Positions 7,082 through 16,468 of a stretch of DNA of 20,241 nucleotides are shown here, piece by piece. Location of the stretch: the NCBI GenBank assembly GCA_900769095.1, contig CAAGFH010000047.1, positions 1 through 20,241 on the forward strand, written 5' to 3'. The position numbers were made by a program, and so were the translations under genes. The first letter of the stretch is position 1. Every line of letters begins with the position of its first letter. The notes beneath the pieces are model-generated. The model saw only the letters and a list, made by a program, of their open reading frames with translations, did not search any database and had not been told where the DNA came from. This stretch comes from Methanobacteriaceae archaeon. GTDB lineage: Archaea > Methanobacteriota > Methanobacteria > Methanobacteriales > Methanobacteriaceae.

Positions 7082-7495
7082 ATGGTTAAATATGAACATG
7101 AAATTGGACTTACAAAAGGAAGCGTAGTTGAAAAAGAAGTTGCTGGAAACTTTGAAGGAGAAACCAACGAAGTAGGTATCTACTTAGCAATGTCCAGACA
7201 AGCATCCAGAGCAGGCTACGGAGAATTAGCTGAAGTATTCAAAAGATTAGCATGGGAAGAAGCTGAACACGCTGCAAGATTCTGTGAAATGAACGGAATC
7301 ATTAAAGATGACCTCAAAGCAAACATCGAATGGATGTTAGGCGGAGAAAAAATGGCTAACGCAGAAAAAAGAGCAGCTTCCGAAAAAGCTCAAGAAGCAG
7401 GTCTCGAAACTGCAGCTGACTTCTTTAGAGAAAGTTCTAAAGACGAAGGTCGTCACTACAAAATCTTAGAAGGAATCTTAGCTAGATACTTCTAG
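7082..7495 (+). CDS. Rubrerythrin-like di-iron protein without rubredoxin domain
   Basis: This 137-aa ferritin-like four-helix protein carries the rubrerythrin iron-ligand signatures. Glu residues E27/E30 lie in helix A, E60-x-x-H63 in helix B, an intermediate Glu in the middle, and E122-x-x-H125 ([12 protein letters not shown]) in the last helix. Family members reduce hydrogen peroxide to water at the di-iron site. Standard rubrerythrins continue with a C-terminal Cys4 rubredoxin domain. Here the protein ends at RYF137 with no such domain, so the electron donor must be a separate protein. The start has AAGGTGAT 5 bases upstream. It is cotranscribed with fpaA, forming an O2 plus peroxide detoxification pair, and shares its expression-biased codon use. 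Two back-to-back terminators follow. Confidence 0.92.
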   Translation: MVKYEHEIGLTKGSVVEKEVAGNFEGETNEVGIYLAMSRQASRAGYGELAEVFKRLAWEEAEHAARFCEMNGIIKDDLKANIEWMLGGEKMANAEKRAASEKAQEAGLETAADFFRESSKDEGRHYKILEGILARYF

Positions 7496-7504
7496 ATTTA
7501 AAAT

Positions 7505-7540
7505 GAAAGAATTTTTTAATTCTTTCCCATTTTATTTTTT
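7505..7540 (+). terminator. Hairpin terminator of the fpaA-rubrerythrin unit
   Basis: GAAAGAATT-TTTT-AATTCTTTC is a perfect 9-bp stem with a 4-nt loop at 7505-7526, starting 10 bases after the stop codon. A T-rich tract follows at 7529-7540 on the plus strand. Confidence 0.75.
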
Positions 7541-7542
7541 AA

Positions 7543-7588
7543 ATAAAAAAAGTGGAGTTAAATTAAGAGTTAACCTCTTAAATTACTC
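7543..7588 (-). terminator. Hairpin terminator of the ileS-purL-moeA-S2P operon
   Basis: On the minus strand, TTAAGAG-GTTAA-CTCTTAA (7563-7581) forms a 7-bp stem. It extends with a mismatch and a bulge to GAGT/ACTC at 7555-7588. The next minus-strand bases are a run of seven T within 7543-7551. It lies 20 bp after the protease stop codon. Confidence 0.7.
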
Positions 7589-7607
7589 TAATCATTAAAT
7601 ACTAATT

Positions 7608-8738
7608 TTATAAAAAACCAGCCATTATTAAAAATACAATTATCATTGCCATAACACCAGACAATGCATTAACAAACTGTTTTACCATCTGTTCATGGAA
7701 TTTATAGGACAATAACACTTCAAGCATGTGTCCACCGTCTAATGGTTTAAGTGGAAGTAGGTTAAATAAACCAATTCCCATGTTTAATATGAATACCCAA
7801 TTAAATAATTCAATAAGGTTGAATAAAATCCATGGAAGTTGTCCTAAGTCATTGTTTTTTAACACGAAATGTTTAGCTGCTTGAATTCCGAAAAATCCTA
7901 CAGAATCGTTAGTCGGATTTTTAGACAGTACTACAGAATAGCTTCCCTGATCTGTTTGAACCGTTACATTATCACCAGGTTTAAAAGATTTAACAATGTT
8001 CAAATATGTCTGAGAATCATTGACTTTATGATTGTCTATTGATTCTAAAATCATTCCCTCTTTTAATATTCCTTCTGACGGTGAATCTGAAACAATTCTG
8101 TCAATTACTATTCCATCTTCAGCAAAGAAATGTGGAATTCCTGCTGAGACTAGGGAAAATAAAACTAATGCAATTAATGCAAGAGAAATATTAGCAACTG
8201 AACCTGCAGCATAAACTCTTAATTTTGATGATTTTTTAGATTTACGCAAGCTTTCTTCATCAGGTTCTACAAATGCTTCTGGAAGAATAAAGAACAATAA
8301 AAGTCCTATTGATTTAATTGGTATTTTTTCACGAACAGAAAGGATTCCATGTGAAAATTCATGAACAAGAATAACAGATGCAAGTCCAAGTAAACCATAA
8401 ACCAGAGGAACATAAATCGGAGAACCCGGAACATCTACACCAGGAATTAAAATTGAAACTGTCGGTGTTTCAAAAGCATTTGGAATAGATGATAATAGCG
8501 TATAAGTGATAAAAATCATAGCTCCAAAGGCTACAACGATACCAACATTCATGAACCATTTCCAAAATGTTGGTGAAAAATTAGAAATTTTGGATATTAA
8601 TCCTCTAAGTCTTTGAGTTTTCCACATTATAACTGGAAAATTCAACTCGACTCCATGATTTGATAATTTTTCATGAAATACTGCGACCAATATCCAAATA
8701 AGTACAAAGGCTATAAAATAATAATAAATACCCTTCAT
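7608..8738 (-). CDS. Site-2 protease family (M50) intramembrane metalloprotease with PDZ domain
   Basis: This is a multi-pass membrane protease. With the start set at ATG 8738 it has 376 aa. The zinc motif HEFSH is at 126-130. The second catalytic motif NLLPLKPLDGG places the ligand Asp near 334. Hydrophobic helices occur at about 3-20, 63-83, 116-127, 140-155, 180-200, 305-330 and 355-376. A PDZ domain (about 209-273, with GIVIDRIVSDSPSEGILKEG) lies between the two catalytic motifs. S2P enzymes cleave transmembrane substrates, often anti-sigma factors in bacteria; the archaeal substrate is unknown. The frame is open to a TTG at 8774 inside moeA, but the ATG has AGGTG at 8745-8749 at good spacing and the TTG has none. 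It is the last gene of the operon. Confidence 0.9.
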   Translation of the reverse strand: MKGIYYYFIAFVLIWILVAVFHEKLSNHGVELNFPVIMWKTQRLRGLISKISNFSPTFWKWFMNVGIVVAFGAMIFITYTLLSSIPNAFETPTVSILIPGVDVPGSPIYVPLVYGLLGLASVILVHEFSHGILSVREKIPIKSIGLLLFFILPEAFVEPDEESLRKSKKSSKLRVYAAGSVANISLALIALVLFSLVSAGIPHFFAEDGIVIDRIVSDSPSEGILKEGMILESIDNHKVNDSQTYLNIVKSFKPGDNVTVQTDQGSYSVVLSKNPTNDSVGFFGIQAAKHFVLKNNDLGQLPWILFNLIELFNWVFILNMGIGLFNLLPLKPLDGGHMLEVLLSYKFHEQMVKQFVNALSGVMAMIIVFLIMAGFL

Positions 8739-8744
8739 TAAATA

Positions 8745-8749
8745 CACCT
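8745..8749 (-). promoter_or_regulatory. Shine-Dalgarno site deciding the S2P start
   Basis: AGGTG on the minus strand lies 6 bases before ATG 8738, in the 16-bp gap after the moeA stop codon. It supports this start over the upstream in-frame TTG at 8774. Confidence 0.6.
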
Positions 8750-8754
8750 TTGAA

Positions 8755-9972
8755 CTACCAAAGTAATGAATCAAAGAAGACTACATCAACTATATCGCCC
8801 TTTTGACATCCTTCATCATTTTCGTCTATAATGATATAGCTGTTCGCATCAACCATTGACCTAATAATACCAGAACCTCTGTTCAAGATATGCTTTGCAT
8901 TTTCATCATCAGCAAATGCACGTATGAAATCAGTTCTTCCAAGTTGAGAAGGTATCTTAAGTTCAGAAACTCTTTTTTGAAGATGGAAATCAAAAGATCT
9001 TCCTTGCATTTCAAATAAATATTTTCTTGCAACCATGTCAAACTGACTCATGGAAGCAACAGGTTGACCTGAAAGAGTAAATACCATTTTATCATTAACA
9101 ACACCTGCACCAACAGGTTTTCCAGGCCTTACAGCAACACCATGGAATAAAATCTCTCCCAAATCATCAACAACATCTAAAACAACATCCCCTTTACTGA
9201 TTGCTGTTCCACCAGTTGTTATTATAACATCATAATCATTAGAAGCTTCAAGAATAGCTTCTTTTACCTCATCAAATGTATCTCCTGCATGAGTAATATC
9301 ACAGATAGCTCCAGAGTCTTCAACCATTGCACTAACAGTGTACTGATTTGAATTGATAATTTTAGCTTTATCAATTTCCTCTTTTGTAGGTTCTACCAAC
9401 TCATTACCTGTGATTATGACTTTAACTCTCGGTTTTTTAAATACTTTAACCTTATCATAACCTGCAGAAGCAATTAATCCCAATTCCTGATATCTTATGA
9501 AAGTATGTTTATCCAATACCTTTTGACCTTTTTTAATATCTTCAGATTTTGGACTTATATTTTCACCAGGAGTAACTTGAGAATAGATAGTTAATTTATC
9601 ATCGTCAACAGTAGTATATTCCTTCATTAAAACAGCATTAGCCCCATCAGGAATAGGCGCTCCAGTAGCTATTACAATAGCTTCATTTTCACCAACTGTT
9701 TTAGAAGAAAAATCTCCTGCACCAATTGCATCAATAACTTTAAATTCTTTTGGAGCAGATTGTGATGCTCCAAAGGTATTCTCAGCAATTAAAGCAAAAC
9801 CGTCCATTGCAGATTTATCAAATGGAGGTGAGTGATGAAATGCCATAATATCCTCAGCCAAAACTCTGTTATGAGCTTCAGACAATGGAATTTCTTCAAC
9901 TTTTGTTATTTTTTGATGATCATTAACTAATTTGATTGCATTAGACAATGAATCTAATTTAGATAAAAACAT
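8755..9972 (-). CDS. moeA: Molybdopterin molybdenumtransferase
   Basis: At 405 aa this is a full-length MoeA-type protein. Domain order follows the family: an N-terminal linker region with PPFDKSAMDGFAL (about 49-61), a beta-rich domain with ATGAPIPDGANAV (about 102-114), the MPT-binding fold with ITTGGTAISKGD (about 253-264) and VRPGKPVGAG, then LSGQPVASM, where most homologues have a PGNPVA-type loop, and a short C-terminal domain. The enzyme inserts molybdate (or tungstate) into adenylated molybdopterin. In methanogens the cofactor is needed for formylmethanofuran dehydrogenase and formate dehydrogenase. A GGGGGAG site precedes ATG 9972, 22 bp after purL. The stop codon is 16 bp before the S2P start. 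No other molybdopterin gene is present here. Confidence 0.93.
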   Translation of the reverse strand: MFLSKLDSLSNAIKLVNDHQKITKVEEIPLSEAHNRVLAEDIMAFHHSPPFDKSAMDGFALIAENTFGASQSAPKEFKVIDAIGAGDFSSKTVGENEAIVIATGAPIPDGANAVLMKEYTTVDDDKLTIYSQVTPGENISPKSEDIKKGQKVLDKHTFIRYQELGLIASAGYDKVKVFKKPRVKVIITGNELVEPTKEEIDKAKIINSNQYTVSAMVEDSGAICDITHAGDTFDEVKEAILEASNDYDVIITTGGTAISKGDVVLDVVDDLGEILFHGVAVRPGKPVGAGVVNDKMVFTLSGQPVASMSQFDMVARKYLFEMQGRSFDFHLQKRVSELKIPSQLGRTDFIRAFADDENAKHILNRGSGIIRSMVDANSYIIIDENDEGCQKGDIVDVVFFDSLLW

Positions 9973-9994
9973 TATAACTCCCCCATTAAGTTAT

Positions 9995-12133
9995 TTAAGC
10001 CATGTACTGTTCGATAACCCCATGATATGCATCATCTAAATCTTCAAATTTGAACTCGTGGTCATTAATGACTAAATCAGTACCTTTTACTTCACCAATG
10101 ACTTTTGCTTCAACATCAATTTGTGATAAGATTTCATCAACAGCATCTGCTTTTACTGTTAAGAGGTATCTAGCATGACTTTCTGAATATAACAATTGTA
10201 TTTTATCTAATTCATCATCAACTAATGTAACGTCACATCCAAGACCTGATTTAATTACCATTTCAGATAAAGCTACTGCAAGTCCACCAGCAGATACGTC
10301 GTGTACTGCAGTGATATTTTTATCTTTATCGTTGCTGATTAAATCTAAGACTGTTTTACCGTTAGCAAATTCTTCTTCGATTCTGACTTTAGGAGCGACA
10401 CCTTTTTCGAGGTTGTGAATAGCTCTGTGATATTCTGAACCTTGTAATTCATCATAGGTTTTACCGATTAAGATGATTTTGTCCCCTTCGTTTTTAAAGT
10501 CCAAGGTTCTGATATTTTCAATGTCTTCTACACCAATTACTCCTACAGCAGGAGTTGGGTTGATTTTTACTCCTTCAGTTTCATTATAGAAACTTACGTT
10601 TCCACTAATGACAGGTGCATCGAATTTTTCAGCTACTAAACTCATTCCTTCAATAGCTGTTTTGAATTGCCATAATATTTCAGGAGTTTCAGGATTTCCG
10701 AAGTTTAAACAGTCTACAACTGCATATGGAGTTGCACCCATTGAAATTACATTTCTGATAGCTTCTGCTACACAACCAGCAGCTCCGTCAAATGGAGATA
10801 ATTTGGTATGGATTGTGTTTGAATCAGTTGTAAGTGCAATAGCTGTGTTTTCATCGATTCTTAAAACAGCTGCATCATCACCAGGTTTTACAACAGTTCT
10901 AACTTGAACTTCATGGTCATATTGTTTGTAAACCCATTCTTTTGAAGCTATGTTAGGACTGGATAATAATTGTGGGAAAGATTTGAAAAGAGGTGGATCT
11001 TTAACATCAATTTCCTCAGTGTCTGCAGGGATTTCTGCAATAGGTCTGTCAATTGAAGGTGGGTCTGCTAAAAGGATTGTTGGTAAGTTAGCAATTTCAT
11101 CCCCGTCATCAGAAATAACCATGTTGTTTCCTTCAATAACTTCACCAATAACAGCAGAAGAGATTTCGTGTTTGTCACAAATCTGTTTAGCAAGTTCTAC
11201 ATCATCAGGGTTGATAACAAATACCATTCTTTCTTGTGATTCGGAAAGCATGATTTCGTATGGAGTCATACCGGTTTCTCTTAATGGAATTGCACGTAAA
11301 TCTACTAATGCACCATTGCTTGAGGAGTCTACAAGTTCAGAAATACAACAGGTAAGTCCTCCACCACCTAAATCTTTTACACCGCTAACATTGATTTTTT
11401 CTAAGATTTCCAAGGAAGCTTCCAATACTCTTTTTTTGGTAAATGGATCAGCTACTTGTACAGCTGGTCTGTCTTCGGTTTCAGAATCAGAAGTTAATTC
11501 TTCAGATGCGAATGTTACCCCATGAATTCCGTCACGACCGGTTGTTCCACCCATTAAAAGGAATACATCACCAATATTTGGTGCTTGAGCACGAACAATT
11601 TTATCTTTTTCAACAAGTCCTACACACATTACATTTACAAGAGGATTTGTTCTGAAAGACTCGTCAAATTCGATTTCACCAGCAACAGTTGGAATTCCTA
11701 CACGGTTTCCATAATCAGAAATTCCTTTAACAACATGTTCAAATAAGTATCTTGATTTTTCATCTTCCAAAGGTCCGAATCTAAGGGAATCTAAAAGTGC
11801 GATTGGCATTGCACCCATAGAGATAATATCTCTTAAAATACCTCCAATACCAGTACCTGCTCCTCCGTAAGGTTCAATAGCAGATGGGTGGTTGTGAGAT
11901 TCCATTCCCACAGCCAATGCATATTTATCAGTGATTGATACAAGTCCTGCATCGTCACCTGGACCTAAAATAATGTTTTTTCCTTCAGTTGGGAAAGCTC
12001 TTAAGAATGGTCTGCTACTTTTGTATGAACAATGTTCTGAAAACATTACATCAAGCATTCCTTCTTCTAATTCATTCATTTCCCTACCGAGGATTCCTTC
12101 AATATATTCAATTTCAGAATCAGCTAAAGTCAT
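9995..12133 (-). CDS. purL: Phosphoribosylformylglycinamidine synthase subunit PurL
   Basis: This is the large (synthetase) subunit of the small-type FGAM synthase, 712 aa from ATG 12133. It carries out the ATP-dependent conversion of FGAR to FGAM in purine synthesis, with ammonia supplied by PurQ and assembly by PurS, neither of which is in this window. Seen motifs are [13 protein letters not shown] (catalytic His at 34), GPGDDAG and [18 protein letters not shown] near residue 80, and the duplicated half with PGDDAAVL and [11 protein letters not shown] near the C-terminus. The frame opens at GTG 12142, but AAGGTG lies 6 bases before the ATG and 10 bp after the ileS stop, so the ATG is preferred. 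It is the second gene of the operon. Confidence 0.96.
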   Translation of the reverse strand: MTLADSEIEYIEGILGREMNELEEGMLDVMFSEHCSYKSSRPFLRAFPTEGKNIILGPGDDAGLVSITDKYALAVGMESHNHPSAIEPYGGAGTGIGGILRDIISMGAMPIALLDSLRFGPLEDEKSRYLFEHVVKGISDYGNRVGIPTVAGEIEFDESFRTNPLVNVMCVGLVEKDKIVRAQAPNIGDVFLLMGGTTGRDGIHGVTFASEELTSDSETEDRPAVQVADPFTKKRVLEASLEILEKINVSGVKDLGGGGLTCCISELVDSSSNGALVDLRAIPLRETGMTPYEIMLSESQERMVFVINPDDVELAKQICDKHEISSAVIGEVIEGNNMVISDDGDEIANLPTILLADPPSIDRPIAEIPADTEEIDVKDPPLFKSFPQLLSSPNIASKEWVYKQYDHEVQVRTVVKPGDDAAVLRIDENTAIALTTDSNTIHTKLSPFDGAAGCVAEAIRNVISMGATPYAVVDCLNFGNPETPEILWQFKTAIEGMSLVAEKFDAPVISGNVSFYNETEGVKINPTPAVGVIGVEDIENIRTLDFKNEGDKIILIGKTYDELQGSEYHRAIHNLEKGVAPKVRIEEEFANGKTVLDLISNDKDKNITAVHDVSAGGLAVALSEMVIKSGLGCDVTLVDDELDKIQLLYSESHARYLLTVKADAVDEILSQIDVEAKVIGEVKGTDLVINDHEFKFEDLDDAYHGVIEQYMA

Positions 12134-12143
12134 GTTAAACACC

Positions 12144-15100
12144 TTAATTTTTTATTGAAATAATTACTGTTTCTCCTTCGATATCCCATTCTTTAGAATA
12201 ATCTTCAGAATCTTTACTGCATTCTTCACTAGTGCAGATGATTAAACTTTTAGCTCTAACTTCATGAGAAATAACATCGGATTGTGGTACGATTAAATCT
12301 TTAAACTCTGAGGAAGTTTCAACACTAACGTTGATGTTTGCTTCAACATCTAAGTCTAAATCTTTTCTCATATCCTGAATTCTTCTGATTAATTCACGAG
12401 CCATAGCTTCTTGTTTAATTTCTAAGGTGATGTTAGTATTTACAAATACGTTTCCACCTTCAAATTCAGATGAAACAAAGTCATCAGGAAGTTCTGAGTC
12501 AAATAAAATATCATCTTTGGATAATTCATGACCTTCAACAACAATGCTTCCGTTAGCTTCAAGATCAGCTTTAATTTGGTTACCGTCACCTTCTTTTAAT
12601 GCTTTCATTACTTTACCCATGTCTCCTTTGAGTCTTGGACCTAAAGTTTTAAGGTTAGGTTTAGCATTGAATGATAACTTTTCAAATTCACTAGCGCAGA
12701 TTACGTCTTTTGTATTTGATTGATCTTTAATGATATCAGTTAACTCTTCAATAGCTTTTAAGACATCTTCATCCTGTGATACAACAGTGATGTCTGATAC
12801 AGGCCATCTGAGTTTGAATTGTGCAATATCACGTGCTCTAATAGATGCATCGATTACATCACGAACAACATCCATTTTAGCTTCAAGTTCAGTGTCAATT
12901 GCGTCTTCATCATAGCCCCAATCGTTCATGTGAATACTTTCAAATGCATCTGAATCTACACCTTTTACAAGGTTTTCGTAGATTTCTTCACAGATGTGAG
13001 GAGCTATTGGACATAATACTGAGATTAATTTGACAAGTGCAGTGTATAAACTGTAGTAAGCTGCTAATTTGTCAGGATTGTCACTTTCAACCCAAGTTCT
13101 TCCACGGATAAGTCTTACATACCAACGGCTTAAATCTTCTAAGATGAAGTTATTGATTTTTCTGGTTGCTTTATGGAAGAATAATTTATCTAAGTCTTCA
13201 GCAACTTCTTTAACTAAAGTATTTGCTCTGGAGATAATCCATTTATCTTCAGATCTTAATTCCATATCATCTGCAGTTAAATCCATTGGGTTGAAGTTAT
13301 CCAAGGACATGTAAGTGGTTGAGAATACATAAACGTTCCATAGGATATTGAACATTTTGTTGATGTTTAAAAGTTCATCCCAAACAAATTTTAAGTCATC
13401 CCATGGTTTTGAAGCCCATAACAAGTAGAATCTTAAAACATCAGCACCGTATTTTTCAATTACTTCTTCAGGAGCTACAACGTTACCTAATGATTTGGAC
13501 ATTTTGTTTCCGTTTTCATCCAATACAAATCCGTGCATCAATACTTTTTGGTACGGACTTTTACCCATTGAGATTACACCAGTTCCTAATTGTGAGTAGA
13601 ACCAACCTCTGGTTTGGTCGTGTCCTTCAGTAATAAAGTCATATGGGAACCAGTCTTCAAATTTTTCTTTTTCTTCAGGATAATAAAGTGAAGCCCAACC
13701 AGCAACTCCTGAGTCAATCCATACGTCCAATACATCAGGAATTCTGTTAATAGCTTTTCCACATTTGTCACATTTTACTTCAACTTCATCAACATAAGGT
13801 CTGTGGATAAGTTCAGCATCAGAAACATTGATTTCGTTTAAGGATTCTTCTTTTAATTCACTAAGAGAACCGATTACTTTTAATTCACCACAGTCAGGAC
13901 ATTCCCAGATAGGAATTGGAATACCCCAGTATCTTTGTCTTGAAATAGTCCAGTCACGAGCGTTGTCAACCCAGTCATGGAACCTTCCTTCTCCAGCCCA
14001 TTTAGGTACCCATTCTACACGAGCAATTTCATCTAACATTTTTTGTTTGATGTCAGTTACTTTTAAGAACCATTGTTTGGTTGCACGGTAGATAATAGGA
14101 GTTTTACATCTCCAACATACACCATATCTGTGTTCTAAAGTTTCTGCTCTGTACATTAATCCTTTGTCTTCTAAGTCTTGGATAATTTGAGCGTTTTCTT
14201 CTTTGGTGAATTTGGTATTGTATTTACCAGCTTCTTCGGTAAAGCATCCGTCTTCTCCAACAGGACAGAAAATAGGAATTCCATTAGCTTGACCTACTTC
14301 AAAATCGTCTGGACCGTGACCTGGTGCAGTATGTACTAAACCGGTACCTTCACCAAGTTCTACGTGGTCTCCGGATAAAATTGTGTGTACTGCATCGATT
14401 TGTTCAAATTCATCGTGAATAGGAACTTCATCAGATAAAATGTAGTCATAACTCATTCCAATTAAGTCTTCACCTTTAACTGTTTTGATAACTTCATACA
14501 TGACTTCTTTTTCTTCGATGATTTGGTCTTCTTCATCTTCAGATTCTGCAGGGATTTTGGTCCTATGGATTTTAACTTGTTTACCTAAAACATCTTCCAT
14601 TAAGTTTTCAGCTAAAATGTAGGTTTCACCATCTTTTGAAACATAAACATAGTCAAATTCAGGATTTGCACAAATAGCCATGTTTGCAGGTAATGTCCAT
14701 GGAGTTGTTGTCCAAACTAAGAAATATGTATTTTCTTCTCCTCTTACAGGGAATTTAATAAAGATTGAAGGGTCAACTTTTTCTTCGTATTCAATCTCAG
14801 CAGCTGCAAGTGCAGTACCACAGTGAGGACACCAGCTGATTACTCTTTGGTCGTTTACGAGTAAATTTTGCTCATTTGCTCTTTTAAGTGTCCACCATGA
14901 AGATTCCATGTATTTAGGATCTAAGGTCATATATGGGTCATCCCAGTCCATCCAAACTCCTAATTGATCGAATTCTTGTTCCATAGCAACTTTGTTTTCC
15001 ATTGCAAACTCTCTACATTTGTCTACAAAGGTTGCTATTCCAATTTCTTCTTCAATTTCTTGTTTGCTTTGAATACCCATTAAATGCTCTACTTTATTTT

Positions 15101-15380
15101 CAATAGGAAGACCATGCATATCCCATCCTGCTTGACGTCTTAAACTAAATCCGTTCATTGACTTGAATCTAAGATAGGAATCTTTAATAACCTTGTTCCA
15201 AGCAGTACCTAAGTGGATTTTACCACTACAATATGGTGGTCCGTCTAAAAATGAGTATCTTGGACCTTTTTCTCTAAGCTCATTGACTTTCTTGAAAGTA
15301 TCTTGTTCTTTCCAGAATTTTTGTACTTTCTTTTCTATTTTATCATGATCGTATGATTTATCTGCCTCTTGTATTGGCAT
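12144..15380 (-). CDS. ileS: Isoleucyl-tRNA synthetase (archaeal/eukaryotic type)
   Basis: This is a 1078-aa class I synthetase. The first signature is HLGT at 56-59 in the [15 protein letters not shown] context (the HIGH equivalent), and the second is KMSKS at 626-630. Between them lies the large CP1 editing domain, with the conserved segments [17 protein letters not shown] and [15 protein letters not shown], which removes mischarged valine. Paired CxxC motifs (WRCKTP, CPDCGE, CDKCGK) may bind zinc. The anticodon-binding domain follows KMSKS. The C-terminal part is the longer archaeal/eukaryotic form. Start ATG 15380 has GAGGAG 5 bases upstream and a TATA box close by. It heads the ileS-purL-moeA-S2P operon, whose internal gaps are 10 to 22 bp. 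Confidence 0.96.
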   Translation of the reverse strand: MPIQEADKSYDHDKIEKKVQKFWKEQDTFKKVNELREKGPRYSFLDGPPYCSGKIHLGTAWNKVIKDSYLRFKSMNGFSLRRQAGWDMHGLPIENKVEHLMGIQSKQEIEEEIGIATFVDKCREFAMENKVAMEQEFDQLGVWMDWDDPYMTLDPKYMESSWWTLKRANEQNLLVNDQRVISWCPHCGTALAAAEIEYEEKVDPSIFIKFPVRGEENTYFLVWTTTPWTLPANMAICANPEFDYVYVSKDGETYILAENLMEDVLGKQVKIHRTKIPAESEDEEDQIIEEKEVMYEVIKTVKGEDLIGMSYDYILSDEVPIHDEFEQIDAVHTILSGDHVELGEGTGLVHTAPGHGPDDFEVGQANGIPIFCPVGEDGCFTEEAGKYNTKFTKEENAQIIQDLEDKGLMYRAETLEHRYGVCWRCKTPIIYRATKQWFLKVTDIKQKMLDEIARVEWVPKWAGEGRFHDWVDNARDWTISRQRYWGIPIPIWECPDCGELKVIGSLSELKEESLNEINVSDAELIHRPYVDEVEVKCDKCGKAINRIPDVLDVWIDSGVAGWASLYYPEEKEKFEDWFPYDFITEGHDQTRGWFYSQLGTGVISMGKSPYQKVLMHGFVLDENGNKMSKSLGNVVAPEEVIEKYGADVLRFYLLWASKPWDDLKFVWDELLNINKMFNILWNVYVFSTTYMSLDNFNPMDLTADDMELRSEDKWIISRANTLVKEVAEDLDKLFFHKATRKINNFILEDLSRWYVRLIRGRTWVESDNPDKLAAYYSLYTALVKLISVLCPIAPHICEEIYENLVKGVDSDAFESIHMNDWGYDEDAIDTELEAKMDVVRDVIDASIRARDIAQFKLRWPVSDITVVSQDEDVLKAIEELTDIIKDQSNTKDVICASEFEKLSFNAKPNLKTLGPRLKGDMGKVMKALKEGDGNQIKADLEANGSIVVEGHELSKDDILFDSELPDDFVSSEFEGGNVFVNTNITLEIKQEAMARELIRRIQDMRKDLDLDVEANINVSVETSSEFKDLIVPQSDVISHEVRAKSLIICTSEECSKDSEDYSKEWDIEGETVIISIKN

Positions 15381-15404
15381 TCTAACTCCTCAAAAATAAT
15401 AATT

Positions 15405-15423
15405 TATAATATATATCTTTTTG
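15405..15423 (-). promoter_or_regulatory. Candidate BRE/TATA promoter of the ileS operon
   Basis: On the minus strand an A-rich BRE-like AAAAGA is followed by TATATATTATAAA. It sits 25-43 bp before ATG 15380, which would give a very short leader holding GAGGAG (15386-15391). The exact TATA register is uncertain because of the alternating TA run. Confidence 0.5.
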
Positions 15424-15650
15424 TTTTAGTTAATAAATAAAGTTTATGGAACACCCCTAAAACACCAAATTAGACAGAAGATTACCTACAATTTAAATGA
15501 AAAAACAATTAATTATTTTAATAGATAACGGATTTGATTAAATTATTTTAACCATACTTTACATTAACAAAAAGCATAACATGAAAAAAGTAGATTAAAA
15601 ATTAGTATGTATATGAAATAAGTATGATTTTGTAAATACTCAAAAAATTG
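15424..15650. other. Intergenic stretch with no gene seen
   Basis: This is the middle of the 297-bp gap between the ileS promoter and the 36-codon ORF. It is highly AT-rich, with short ORFs below 10 codons only. The slightly less AT-rich patch near 15450-15480 forms no stable hairpin that I can draw. An exact 11-bp repeat, AATTATTTTAA, occurs at 15511 and 15541, but in DNA of this composition it may be chance. Confidence 0.6.
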
Positions 15651-15651
15651 A

Positions 15652-15660
15652 TATAAAATA
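15652..15660 (+). promoter_or_regulatory. TATA box of the 36-codon ORF / DsbA-family transcript
   Basis: TATAAAATA begins 26 bp before ATG 15678, preceded by an A-rich BRE-like AAAAAATTGA. The ATG has no Shine-Dalgarno site, so transcription probably starts at or beside it (leaderless mRNA). Confidence 0.55.
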
Positions 15661-15677
15661 ATAACATAATTAGAAAT

Positions 15678-15788
15678 ATGGGATTTTATAGAAAATACAA
15701 CACTATTCTTAAAACCATTGATAATGTTGTAAAATTATACAAAATAACAAAAAAAGATTCTAAAAAAACAAAAGATGATAAAAAATGA
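15678..15788 (+). CDS. Small basic 36-aa ORF overlapping the DsbA-family gene by ATGA
   Basis: ATG 15678 opens a 36-codon frame that ends at TGA 15786-15788. The TGA shares the ATGA overlap with the next gene's start at 15785, a classic sign of translational coupling. The peptide starts MGFYRKYNTILK. An aromatic and aliphatic N-terminal half (about residues 3-23) could form one basic amphipathic helix; it is followed by a Lys/Asp tail. It has no Cys, no clear membrane segment and no recognised family. A TATA box 26 bp upstream and the lack of a Shine-Dalgarno site fit leaderless expression. In an A-rich genome a Lys-rich frame of this size can arise by chance, so the promoter spacing and ATGA overlap are the main support. 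Alternatively it is simply the leader region of the downstream gene. Confidence 0.5.
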   Translation: MGFYRKYNTILKTIDNVVKLYKITKKDSKKTKDDKK

Positions 15789-16447
15789 AGATTATTTATT
15801 TAAGCGATTTTAACTGTCCATACTCATATATTGGATTAAACAGAATAATGGAAGTTTGTAATGAACTTAGTCTTGATGTTAACTGGGAAATGAAATCATT
15901 TGAACTTGAACCTAAGCTAACAGAAGTTGCAGATGCATGTGAGAGATATGCAATCAGAAACAATACTACCCCAGACAATGCAAAAAGCGAAATTGAGGAA
16001 ATTGAAGAAATTGCAAAAAGTGAAGGATTAAATATGAACTACATGGATTTGAAACTTGCAAACTCCAAGGATGCCCACAGACTAGTCAAATATTGTGAAA
16101 GAAGACATCCACAAACAACCCAGGAGATTATCTTAAAAATCTTCGAATCCAATTTTATTGATAATGAAAATATCTCAGATAAAAATATTCTTGTTAAAAT
16201 AGCTACTTCATGCGGACTTGATGAAAAAGAAATAAGCCAGTTTTTAGAATCCGAAACACTTTCCATTGAAGTTGACCTTGACATGGATGAAGCTCTCTCA
16301 AACGGAATAAACACAACTCCATACTATATCATAACCTATAAAGACGAAAGGTTAATGGTGCCTGGAGTTTTTGATAAAGAATCCTTTAGAATCGCATTTG
16401 AAGACATAATTAGTGGAAATATAAAAAATAACCTTCTTCCATTATAA
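15785..16447 (+). CDS. DsbA/FrnE-family thioredoxin-fold protein with CxxS site
   Basis: This 220-aa protein has the DSBA-like fold of FrnE and 2-hydroxychromene-2-carboxylate isomerase relatives. It starts with a beta strand and DFNCPYSYIGLNRI; the active-site pair is C11-P-Y-S14, so the usual second Cys is Ser. The helical insert spans about 45-150. The cis-Pro loop region is TTPYYIITYKDERLMVPGV near residues 178-196. FrnE-type proteins are cytoplasmic oxidoreductases, and no signal peptide is present here. With a CxxS site it may act on mixed disulfides or glutathione-like thiols, or as an isomerase; this is inference. No Shine-Dalgarno site of its own is seen, and the start overlaps the 36-codon ORF. 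A DUF192 gene follows 52 bp downstream. Confidence 0.85.
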   Translation: MKIIYLSDFNCPYSYIGLNRIMEVCNELSLDVNWEMKSFELEPKLTEVADACERYAIRNNTTPDNAKSEIEEIEEIAKSEGLNMNYMDLKLANSKDAHRLVKYCERRHPQTTQEIILKIFESNFIDNENISDKNILVKIATSCGLDEKEISQFLESETLSIEVDLDMDEALSNGINTTPYYIITYKDERLMVPGVFDKESFRIAFEDIISGNIKNNLLPL

Positions 16448-16468
16448 TTTCTTTTTTATCGTTGAAAG

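Noticed and set aside
10950..11525. 191-codon open frame on the plus strand inside purL
   Set aside because: It is antisense to a clear PurL with all motifs, is rich in Ser/Ile in the manner of reverse-strand shadows, and has no ribosome binding site.
15511..15551. Exact 11-bp direct repeat AATTATTTTAA, 30 bp apart
   Set aside because: In DNA of almost only A and T such repeats are expected by chance; no further copies or symmetry were seen.
15421..15650. Possible non-coding RNA in the ileS-upstream gap
   Set aside because: No GC-rich stable stem, kink-turn or C/D box pair could be drawn, and no promoter clearly points into it.
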